Positions 10,485 to 19,910 of a DNA stretch of 20,540 bases are shown here, piece by piece. The stretch spans positions 1,165,786 to 1,186,325 of the forward strand of contig JH720295.1 in NCBI GenBank assembly GCA_000231825.2, given 5' to 3'. The notes under the pieces were generated by a model that saw nothing but the letters and a program-made list of their open reading frames with translations, did no database searches and was not told the DNA's origin. The DNA is from Tetrahymena elliotti 4EA (taxonomy: Eukaryota; Ciliophora; Oligohymenophorea; Hymenostomatida; Tetrahymenidae). Position 1 is the stretch's first letter; every line of letters begins with the position of its first letter. The translations under genes were made by a program, and so were the position numbers.

Positions 10485-10839
10485 ATGTCAATCATTTATT
10501 AAATTTAAAATATTTTTATTAAGAAAGTTACAAAATATAATTTTCCTTTCAAAAATTCATTTAACAAATTGACTGAATATTTTGAGTTTTTTGATGAAGA
10601 TAATGCTTTAAAAAATGATTAAAAATTTTTGAAAGAAAAAAAAATAATTTTAAAATAAAAAACAATTAAGAAGAAAAATATTATAAAATTAAAAAGAAAT
10701 AGAATATTAAGATTTTGAATATTCTTTTTGTAAATGGAGAGTAATTCAAAATGAATGTAAGAAATACATTGCATCGAGCAAATCTTTTAAATTCAATTTA
10801 GATAAATGTTTGAAAAAGATATTTTTTATTGGAGAATGA
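10485..10839 (+). pseudogene. Small unrecognised ORF split by a frameshift at an A-run
   Basis: An ATG at 10485, preceded by a run of A, opens a 77-codon ciliate-code frame ending at TGA 10716-10718. Its first ~54 residues look protein-like (KYNFPFKNSFNKLTEYFEFF, then DEDNALKND). From about 10666 a second plus-strand frame takes over and looks more protein-like (EYSFCKWRVIQNECKKYIAS), ending at TGA 10837-10839. No GT donor lies between them, so the switch looks like a frameshift, probably around the A-rich stretch 10631-10690. It could be a decayed gene, a sequencing error, or two chance frames. No family recognised. Confidence 0.3.
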
Positions 10840-11613
10840 TGTATCTTTCTTTGAAAAGGATTCATACATAGTTCATTGAAATTTTAACAAGAAGAAGAAT
10901 AATAAACATTAATTATTAGTTAAAATGAATGAATGAATGAGGGAAAGGAAAAGAAAACAAAGATAAATAGATAGATAGATTAGGAATATGTCGCTAAGCA
11001 GAAAAAGAAGATAAATGAATAGATTTTGATAATAATAATTAATAATTAGAAATAAATATTCATCTGACAAACAAATCGCTTTTATTTTTCATTGAAAATT
11101 GAATGTTAGATGCCTTTTTTACTGCTTGGGTTTGACTGAAAGAAAGAAAGATTGCAGATGGAATATTGAATGAATGAATGAATGAATGAGTGAGTGAGAG
11201 AATGAATGAAAGAATTTGAATAAAATGGAGTTCATAGATTTTAGAATGAGAGGAGGAGATGATGAATAAATGAAAAATGAATGAGATTGATAATGTTTAA
11301 CAAAGAGGCAGGAAAAAGATTAATAAATAATAAAATAAATATAAAAAGGAAAAATAAAAAAGGGTAAAGAAGATTAATTCAAAGAAGAAAACAAAAAGGT
11401 ATAGAGTTATTGCATTACTTTAAAACTTAGTATATATAAGAAGATAGAAATACAAGGGAAAGGGACTGTCTTAAAATAAATAAAATATTTGAAAAATGAG
11501 AAGATTAGTTGGGGTAGTGTCATAAGGCATGTCCAAAATTTCCCTAGGATGATAAAGAAAATAGCAGATATTTGAATTAAGAAGTAATATATTCCATATT
11601 ATAAAAATAGGCA
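10840..11613. other. Spacer and presumed promoter region, with TGAA/GTGA runs
   Basis: No gene seen. Purine-rich on the plus strand, with TGAATGAATGAATGA near 10926-10940, GATAGATAGAT near 10967-10980, and the longest run, about (GAAT)6 then (GAGT)2-3, at 11166-11200. Such runs also occur upstream of the J-domain gene. Near 11431-11438 a TATATATA lies about 180 bp before the next ATG and could be a TATA element, but in DNA this AT-rich it carries little weight. Confidence 0.5.
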
Positions 11614-12210
11614 ATGCTTTCCAAGGTCACTAGACGCTTTTTGAATTACAATCAAATCTACTGTTTTGCTTCTCAACAAGGAGCCGAACATCATAAATTA
11701 TCCGCTTCTGATGAAGCTTATTTGAATGAAGTTCGTAAGAGATACGTAACTCCCGACTAGGAAAAGTGGGCTTATTTGGATTACAAGAAGCATCCTTCTG
11801 CCTCTATAGGTCATTATGATCACAAGTCTAAGGAATATGTTCATTCTGAAAGAGATGATTACAATGCTGATGTTGCCACCAATTCTCACAACAAGCTCAT
11901 CGATGATTTCAAGAGAAACTTATAATTGCAAAGAAAGGTTCACGATATCTTACAAAAGATGGATAGACCCTACTTAAGAGGAGTTCCTGGTGTTACCAGA
12001 AATATTTCTGCTGGCTTACAAGACTACTCAAGTCCTGTATCTAAGAAGAGCCAATCTGATCCCAACGAATTCTACGGAGATGCTTACAGAAACGAAAACA
12101 GATGGATCGACCAAAGTGTAATTTTTAATATTTAATATCTAATTATATCTAGATAAAACCATTATAGTCGAATCTCACCTTTAAGCCTACCAATATGCTT
12201 CAATAACTGA
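11614..12210 (+). CDS. Probable mitochondrial protein of unknown function; 3' end unresolved
   Basis: ATG at 11614-11616. The first 168 codons (to 12117) are convincing coding sequence with the biased codons of highly expressed ciliate genes (AAG, GTT, ACC, CAA/TAA for Gln). The N-terminus MLSKVTRRFLNYNQIYCFAS is basic, hydroxylated and free of acids, a typical mitochondrial presequence; location in mitochondria is inferred. The rest is soluble and rich in Tyr, His and Asp, with an RxVPGVTRNISAGL stretch at 122-135. No known family recognised. After codon 168 the composition changes abruptly. Read without splicing, the frame ends at TGA 12208-12210 (198 residues). More likely an intron starts at 12116 or 12118 (GT) and ends at 12167 (TTATAG). 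A GTGTAA donor continues in a protein-like frame (IESHLQAYQYASITDYHQKY) to TGA 12347-12349; a GTAATT donor gives another open frame. Same strand as the next gene, 0.9 kb away. Confidence 0.72.
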
Positions 12211-13134
12211 CTATCATCAGAAATACTTTCCATATCCTATCTATTAAAATTTAGTATTTCACCCAAAATAGTTAATAAAATTAATAAATCCACTAAAAAT
12301 CTTTCACAAACTAACTAACTAACTAATCAATCAATCATACACAGACTGACAGACAGCTCTTATCAAATAATAAACAAATAAAATGTTATCAATGAATCTC
12401 AAACCTAATTCAAAAGAATTTTCAGCCAGAACATGTTAATAATATTAAATTTATTGATTAAAATTTGACTTGCAATCAAGCAAGGTCAATCAATTAAATG
12501 TAAAAGTTGTCTTATAAATAAATGCAAAAAGATGTCATGCTAATAAATGTAGTTATTAATAAATGATGGTTTTAATATCTAAATAATTTAAGGCTTTAAA
12601 TATTGCTAGCTAATAATATTCAATAGATTAGTTATTAATTAGGAATCACATACACTTAGGAATTGTATTGCATGTATTAAGTGCTGGAAAGCAAAGCATA
12701 TCTTTAAATAATTAACAACAAGGATATCTTCAAAAATTAAAGAACTAAAAAAGTGTCGATTCATTCATAACAATAAAATTGAGCAAAGCAAAATCAAGTT
12801 TTATTTTAACTAGGAAATATGAAACAAAACAAGTTATTTTGAATGAAAAACATTAAAAATAACTGTCAGAAAGGATTTAGATTGGTTTAGGTTATTAATT
12901 TAGATAAAAAAAGCTATTAGAATTAATAATATGAACATAAATTAGATAGGAATAGGAATTAGGATATTTTTGAGATAATAGAAGAGAGCATCAATCAAAT
13001 AAATTGATAAGGTTTTAAGGAATAGAGAGGATGCTTTGATGTTTGATAAAAAGATATTTATAATTATTATTTTTGTTATTCAAATAAAAATTATTTTTAT
13101 TTATGAATAGATTTTCACCCCCAAAACTTCTAAA
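12211..13134. other. AT-rich spacer between two highly expressed-type genes
   Basis: Holds the 3' UTR (and perhaps the last exon, to about 12349) of the gene at 11614 and the promoter of the gene at 13135. A compound run of CTAA, TCAA and GACA units lies at about 12308-12355. A short CACCCCCAAAAC stretch just before the next ATG (near 13116-13127) is GC-rich for this DNA and may be 5' UTR. No other feature seen. Confidence 0.5.
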
Positions 13135-14484
13135 ATGACTCATTACGATATTGAATGGCCCAAGGAATTGGCTTCAAGACCAGTCACCAAAAAGTTCCAC
13201 CACGATAAGGGTTATAAATATGATGTTACTACTCCTTATGACTAAAGATACAACTACGTTGCTGATAGATTAGGTCACCCTGAAATCTTAGGTAACCCCT
13301 TCGAACGTTTAATGAGATTAGAAGGTGATATCTATCACCCCAACTACTTGGACTAACCCTTCGTTAAGGTTCCCAATGCTAACCCCAGTACCTCCTTGAA
13401 CTTCGAAGAAGGTGAAGTTTTATATGAAAACTCCAGATTACTTGAATGGGCTAAGTTCTGGAACTACTCCGTTGTTGTCGGTTATTTATGGTGTGCTTAC
13501 TTCGTCCCCTACAACATCTTCTTCAAGACTCACATGCCTCTTGAACACGCTTACGATAACCTTTTCTTCCCCTACTTCTAAGTAAATTTTTCTTCTAATC
13601 TATTGAAATATCCCATCAATAAGGAGGATGGATGAAGGGTTATTTTTAAAGAAAATTGATTTTTTTATTTTTTTCCTTTTCACAATTTAAGTTTAAAAAA
13701 TAACTCATTTTAACAAGAAATGAATAGCTAATTTCAATAGAATGATTGATGATTGAATGAATTTTTATATTAACATTATAATTATAATAAAAAATAGCAC
13801 ACTCACTTCTTCTGGGATAACAATGCTCTCCATGTAAGAATAATTAAAATTTATAAAAGATCTTCAATTAACAGAAAAGGATTTGAATCTTTTTTGTTTT
13901 GAAATTTATGAAAAAAGAAAGAAGAGAAGAAGTTTTTTATCTTTTTTTGTTAATTGAAAAGGATTTCAAATTACGATTTGATTGAAGAAATGAATGTAAT
14001 TTTTTTATTATTAAAACAATAGATTCCTACCGTTGGTGGTATTGCTATCTATGCTACTTATATTGCTTTGAGCTACATTAATAACATCTGGAAGGATTAC
14101 GTAGTTAGAGCTCAATACTCTAAGGATAGAGAATTGCTCTTCGTTACCAGAGTTTCTCCTTTTGGTACTACTGAAGAAGAAGTTTATGAAGTTGCTCACT
14201 TGGAACATTTACCTCCTTCTGTTAGATCTGGTGTCAAGGACTTAAGTGCTCAAGATGCTGATGGTTTAGTTGATATTACCTGCATGAGCTCTCAAAGATC
14301 TTTAGTTTTCTATAAGGGAGATTAATACTGGAATCCCAGAGTTTACAACGACTTCATTAACCAAACCAGCAACTTATGGACCAGAAACTACACTGGATAT
14401 AATAGATTAGAAGCTGAACACGCCGTTGAACCAGTTAGAGTTGGCTTCTCTAACTCTTCTCAACCCAAGCTTGAAAAGAAGTGA
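13135..14484 (+). CDS. Two-pass membrane protein with TMEM70/186/223-like pattern; three exons
   Basis: Three exons, 13135-13581, 13798-13833 and 14023-14484, all joined in phase 0, giving 314 residues. Introns are 216 nt (13582-13797) and 189 nt (13834-14022). The middle exon is only 36 nt and encodes HTHFFWDNNALH between AAAAATAG and GTAAGAA. Exon 1's last codon, TAA, is read as Gln. Residues about 111-130 (YSVVVGYLWCAYFVPYNIFF) and 162-184 (IPTVGGIAIYATYIALSYIN) are membrane segments. After the second comes ELLFVTRVSPFGTTEEEVYE then VAHLEHLP. Two close membrane spans followed by a strand pair with a (F/W)G turn and an LP end is the layout of the TMEM70/TMEM186/TMEM223 mitochondrial assembly proteins; this is pattern resemblance, not proof. 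Codon bias matches the upstream gene with the mitochondrial leader, so an abundant mitochondrial inner-membrane role is inferred. No cleavable presequence is obvious. TGA 14482-14484 is the first in frame. Confidence 0.78.
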
Positions 14485-15362
14485 GAAAAATAAAAAAAGA
14501 AATCCATACATTTATCTTAACAGTTTAACTCTGAAAATGATAATTTTAATTAGTAATTCTTTTTGCTAAATTAAAGAATTACAAATAATTATTTTCATCA
14601 GTGATAAAAAATGCGTAATAATCATAATAAATTTAGAAATATTATCGTTATTTTATTACTTGTAATCCATCAATTAGTTAGTTAGTTAATTTATTAACTC
14701 AACATTCTTTCATTCATTCACACCTCCTTCAATCGCTCAATATTTATCTAATAAAACAATCAATTTACTATTTATTTATTCATTCATTTTAACATTCATG
14801 TTAGTTTGCTCTGTTTAATTTTCTACTTTCTCTTTTTTACCGTTTTTATTTGCAAACTCTCTCTCCTTACATGACAGCACATTTTCTATCTCTTTATTAT
14901 TCAACCAACCACCTAATCTCTTCCCAAAAGATTTTTTTTAGTTAATTCAAAACCATCCTAAATTTTGCTCTATTTTTAAATCAATTTCAAGCTCATTTTA
15001 GTTTCAAAATTAAACAAAACATACAACAAACAATCAACAATATATTACAAATCTGTTCAAAGAATAACCCTAAAATTGCTGTAGAAAGTATCTTTTGCAA
15101 ATAAATCTGGAAATTAAACAAACAACTAAAAAACAAGCAAATTTAAAAATCAAAATAATTTGTAAATTAAATTTCTTCAAAGCTAAACAAATATAGAAAT
15201 ATACTGAATTGACTTGATCTTTTCAAAATATAAAGAATGATTTACAAGATTTTTCTAAACAGACTTATAAATTAAATATTTTAAACACAATTCTTTTTCG
15301 AAAAATAAATTATAAAATTAAAATCTATCAAAATATTTGACTTATTTTTGTTTTTTCGCTTT
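14485..15362. other. AT-rich spacer, no gene seen
   Basis: Starts with the 3' UTR of the preceding gene. Contains GTTAGTTAGTTA near 14676-14690, CATTCATTCA and TTTATTTATTCATTCATT runs near 14711-14790, then a pyrimidine-rich stretch (14815-14930). From about 15120 on it may hold a badly decayed first copy of the ~335-bp repeat described next. No long ciliate-code frame with coding composition seen. Confidence 0.45.
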
Positions 15363-16105
15363 TTATAGTTAACTTAATGTCTTTGAATTTTTGATTTTGA
15401 TAAAGCTAAAGAACATATGCTATGCTACCAATCAATATCTTTTTAAACCTAAAAACAATTGTATTTTCAAAGCAAAATAAATAGTAAATAAAATTTATTT
15501 CATTAAAACTAGAAATGCTTTCAAATATACTCATTTCAAAATAAAAATATAACTTTTTTAGAGATATTTATTTTTATTAAAACAAGCTCTGAAAAAGGAT
15601 AGTTAAAACACCCAATACTCCCTCCACTCCTTCTTAAAAATAAATTTATTTTTTATTTCAAACCTAACAAAATATTTCTTAAGCTAGTTTTTGCTTGTAA
15701 TAACCAAGGCTAATTCTTTAAAATTTTTGGTTTTGAAAAACTAAAGAACATATGCTGCTAATAACTCTTTAAAACTAACTTCAAATGTGTTTTTAAAGCA
15801 AAACAAAAAGCAAATTAAATTTACTTCATTAAACTAAAATTTTGCAAAAAAACTTCTTAGGCTTATATGTCTAAAAATAGATCTTTTTTTGACTTATATT
15901 ATTTTTTACTTTTATCAAAAAAAGCTCTGAAATAGAATATTTAAAATACTAATTTCTCTTTATTCACTAGAAATTTATCAAATTTATTTAAAATTTAACA
16001 TAATATATCATTTGCCATTTGCTAGGTTATTTGTTTGAATTAACCAAGGTGAATTATAAAATTGCTTGTTTAGACAATGCTAAAAAGCAGATGCTGGTTT
16101 CAGAT
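15363..16105. repeat. Degenerate ~335-bp tandem repeat, two copies plus a partial third
   Basis: Landmarks recur at a near-constant step. CTAAAGAACATATGCT occurs near 15407 and 15742 with a decayed form (CTAAAAAGCAGATGCT) near 16080, so the ATGCT ends fall at 15417, 15752 and 16091 (steps 335 and 339). AAGCTCTGAAA recurs near 15584 and 15922 (step 338), each followed by an AT-rich block TAGTTAAAACACCCAATAC or TATTTAAAATACTAATTT. TAACCAAGG occurs near 15701 and again near 16042. The identical spacing makes a tandem array much likelier than chance. No open frame is conserved among copies, so it looks non-coding. Confidence 0.72.
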
Positions 16106-16980
16106 TTTTTAAGATTATTTGGAAAGAAATTATTTAAGAAAGAAAGATGAAGTATTTTTTGTGATACTTTTTATCATTTTTGTTAGATTGTTGTTAAATT
16201 TTTGGAGTTTTTTTAGATTTAAAAAAGTTTCTTAAATTATAAAATTGGAAAACTTAAATAGATATCTTTATAAATCAATCTTTTTGAATTTTTTGTTCTA
16301 AGAAAATTAGATTTTTTCAGGTTGGTTTTTGTAATTATTGATATGTTGCTTCTTTTTTTCTTTTAATTAAGAAATTTAAATTTATTTAAAATTTAAAAAG
16401 CAGAATAGTTACAGTGAATCAATCCCCAAGAATAATAATCATGATTTGCTTATTAATAACAAATATTAATTTAAAGTATTCCGAATACAAGTTAGATTCA
16501 ATTTTGCTCTCCAAAATTTAAAAATCTAATTACAACTTACTGAAATAATAAGGATAACCAATAAATCGTTTTTATCGGTCTTTTTAAAAATAGAAATACA
16601 AAATCACTTTTGGCGTCAACTGGAGAGAAATTACGTCTAATGTGTTCATTCAAAATTATTTGTATTTTTTTCAATTTTGAAAGAAAGAAAGCAAGCAAGC
16701 AAGCAAGAAAGCAAAAACAAAAAATTAAATTTTTTCTATTTTAGTTTTTGACTTTGATGAGTTGATTTGTTTGCTATTGTTATAAAACTTCTTATCAGAT
16801 ACAAAAAAGTTTTGTAAATTAGAAATAGCTCAGTAAATAATTGGTAGAAATCACTTCCCTATTCTTTGGATTATAAAGCAATTATCAAATTTATAAAAGT
16901 AATTTCTAATAAAAATTCACATTTTGCCAAACAAAAATTAAAAAAAAAAAACTAAATAATTATTCTAATTTCATAATTTC
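16106..16980. other. AT-rich spacer upstream of the amidase gene
   Basis: No gene recognised. Contains a compound GAAA/GCAA run at about 16680-16713, with (AAGC)4-5 as its core, and an A10-A11 run just before the amidase ATG region (about 16940-16951). It should include the amidase promoter, but no clear element stands out from the AT background. Confidence 0.45.
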
Positions 16981-19910
16981 ATGTCCTTAGTCCAAAATCA
17001 TACTTCACTCTTTCCAAATCTCTCAATGTCTTCATTTAGTTTGAGAAAAGCAATCGGCATATGCGCTCTCTGCTACGGTGTCTCTTAAGGAGTTTCATGG
17101 CTTATGAGCTTAAAAAGAAAAAGAATAGCCTAAAAAATTCATGAAGATTCTTTAGAATTCAAAAAAAATCACAGATCTAAGATTATGTCAACTAAAATAG
17201 GTTCTACTAACTTGCCAAAAGAAAAAATTGAACAAGTCCTCAACGCATCTGTAGTTTAATTGAAGGAAATGCTCAAAAACAATGAAGTCACATGTGAAGA
17301 TTTAGTAAATATTTTCACTGAAAGAGCAATTACTATTGGAATAGATCTAGAATTGCTTACAGATGTTAATTACTAAGAAGCTATTACTCTTGCTAAACAA
17401 TGTGATCAATAGATTAAAGAAAACCCCTCTATCATTGATAAAAAACCTCTTTTTGGTATTCCCATTTCTATAAAGGACTGCATTGATCAAATAGGTAACC
17501 ATTTAAACTCAATTTTTCAAATAGTTTTCATTCATTTTACTCTTAATTTTCCTTCTTTCATTAATTGAATGTTCTTCTCAAATCATTATTTATTAATAAA
17601 TACTCAAAAATACTTCTATTTTTCTTCAAATCACGAAACATCATATACTTTATCATCTACTTTCTAAATGCATTATTTATTTAAAATTATTTTTTAATCT
17701 CCCAAATTAAAAAATGTAAAATAATGTAGATCAAGAAAAGTTTAAATTGATTGAAATGAGTAATTATATTATATAATAATAAAATATAAATAGGTTTTCC
17801 TTCTTGTATTGGTGTGTATAACAGAGTTCATGCTATAAAAGATAAGGAGGGACTTATAATGCATCTCATTAGAGAATCAGGAGCTATTCCTTTTATTAGA
17901 ACTAATGTTCCTTAATTTGCTTTTTCTTATGAGAGCTAGAACAAACTATTTGGAAAGGTAAAGAACCCATGGGATGTAAAGAAAATGTCGGGTGGTTCAT
18001 CAGGAGGTGAAGCTGCTGCTATAGCTGCAAGAGTATCCCCTATTGGATTAGGCACAGATATAGCTGGTTCGATTAGAACTCCTTCAGGTAGCAATTTACA
18101 TTTTTAAAAACTGTCTCACTTTTATAAAGCATCCTGCATTTAAATTTTTAAAATTCTGTTGAAACAAAATAATAAATTAATTTATTTATTAGGTCAGCTG
18201 AGTCTTATTATTATTATTATAATTTAAATTTTTGTTAATTTCTAATTAATTTTAAATTTCTTTAATGAATTAAATAGGAATGACAGGAATTTATGGATTC
18301 AAACCTACTTCTGGAAGAATACCAATTCAAGGAGGAACATATTACTCACCAATATTAGCAGGAAAAACAATCATAAGAGTAATTCAATTTAAATTTTATA
18401 AAAAGGGATTGAACGTTTGTTTAATTTGAGTGTGATGAATAGAAATTGATTCATTAATCTAGTTAGATTTTTAGTTAGTAAGTGATCGATCAATCAGAAA
18501 AAATAACACAAAATGGTTAGTAAATTTCAAAGAGTATTTTAAATAATAAATATACAATCAATCATGAATGTTTGTTAATTTGCTTAGATTTTGATTTAAA
18601 TTAGAAATCTGATCATCAGAAAAAAAGAAAGCTGGCTGAATTAAATTTTATTTAAGTATTTCTTTGTTTGTTGATAATTACTTAGATTTATTTAAAAGTA
18701 ACATCCTCAAACAAAAAGCAATGGGTTTAAAATGGATCCAGATGAAACATTCAGTTAGTTTTGTTTGTTTTATTAAAGACTAGTAGCAAGTAAATTTCAA
18801 TGAAGACTACAAGAAAAATGCATGAAAAATTTGTTAAATTTTATTCATCAAGCTCAAAAGAAAAAAAACTTCCTAGAAAAATTTTAATAAAAAGATAGAT
18901 AGATTTTAAAGACTAAAAAGAGAAGCAAAATGAAGAGAAAAGATTTCATAAATGGATTTAGTTTAGTTTAGATTTCTTTTAAATAAAAGCTAACAAATTC
19001 AATAAATAACAAAGAAAAGACAATAAATGCAATAAACAACAAGCATGATTGATATCCCTATTACATATTTTTTAAAGGGGAAAATTAATTAAATAACTTA
19101 ATAATGAAATAGAAAAAGAAGATTCATATATTAAGGCATGAATGAAACAATATACTTTTCCTATCAATACTGCTTTTTTTAAATAATAATCTTACTCTCT
19201 CTCTCTTTCTTTTAATTTTTTTTATTAGTCTATTCTATTCAGAAACAAACAAACAAACAAAATATAATTCAGCTTTGAAAATTTAATTAATTAGTTATTA
19301 ATAGTAATAAATAATTCAAAAGTAAGGAAAGGGCCTTGCTAAATAATTTAATTGATTTCCTTCAAAATCAAAATCAAAAACAATATGAACTTCTAAATTT
19401 TTAGATGATGTGATTTACGACTCATCCGATAATTTCTATCTAACACTTTCAAATAAAAAAACTAAAACAATATTTAAATTATTACAAGCACATTATCATT
19501 TCTATTTCTCATTTAAATTCGTTTTTATTACTTAAAGACTACTTCAGGTCCCATGGGAAAATCTGTTGAAGATCTTGTCTTACTTATGAGAGCTGTAACA
19601 AATGTTGAATACATTCAAAATTTACCTCCTTCACTTCAAGATATTTATGAAGTAATTAAGCCTTTTGATGAAAAATCATATGGCGATCGCACTACTAAGC
19701 TTAGAATTGGCTACTATAAAACATTGAGCTATTTCGACTCCACTATTTGCAACCAAAGAGCAGTTGAAGAAGCAGCAGAAGCATTAAGAGAAGCTGGCCA
19801 TGAAGTTGTAGAAATAGACTTCCCTTTTGCCAAAGATCTCACTAAGCATTTTTACATTCATTCTTCTTGCGATTCAATTGAAGGATACTAAGAAATCATT
19901 GGAGATGAAG
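16981..19910 (+). CDS. FAAH-like membrane-anchored amidase, 3' partial
   Basis: Exons 16981-17494, 17794-18087, 18278-18378 and 19538-19910 join in phase to give 427 residues plus one base. Introns 1-3 are 299, 190 and 1159 nt; a fourth opens at 19911 (GTACTT) and runs off the window, so the C-terminus is missing. Residues about 24-42 are a single N-terminal membrane anchor followed by KRKR, as in fatty acid amide hydrolase. The amidase-signature core is complete: FGIPISIKD with Lys165, [14 protein letters not shown] with cis-Ser240, and [15 protein letters not shown] with nucleophile Ser264. The spacings Lys to cis-Ser (75) and cis-Ser to Ser (24) equal those of mammalian FAAH (Lys142, Ser217, Ser241). 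[10 protein letters not shown] and [13 protein letters not shown] follow, as in the family. By family knowledge it hydrolyses amides, perhaps fatty acid amides such as N-acylethanolamines, at membranes; the substrate is inferred. The start is the first ATG; a later Met (16 or 69) is possible but would shorten or remove the anchor. Confidence 0.9.
18379..19537 (+). other. Long third intron of the amidase gene (1159 nt)
   Basis: The donor follows ATC-ATA-AGA, and the acceptor TTACTTAAAG precedes ACT-ACT-TCA-GGT-CCC. The joined protein ([16 protein letters not shown]) reads as an uninterrupted amidase segment, so no exon is expected inside. Contains a (CT)n run near 19194-19206, (AAAC)n near 19243-19258 and an AGATAGAT run near 18894-18903. 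Nothing else recognised. Confidence 0.8.

Noticed and set aside
11698..11889. Minus-strand 63-residue open frame
   Set aside because: Antisense of the strongly coding gene at 11614; codon bias supports the plus strand.
14011..14208. Minus-strand 65-residue open frame
   Set aside because: Antisense of the third exon of the gene at 13135.
14885..14920. CAACCAACCACC stretch as a Tetrahymena chromosome breakage site
   Set aside because: It only loosely resembles the known breakage sequence, and no telomere or chromosome end is present.
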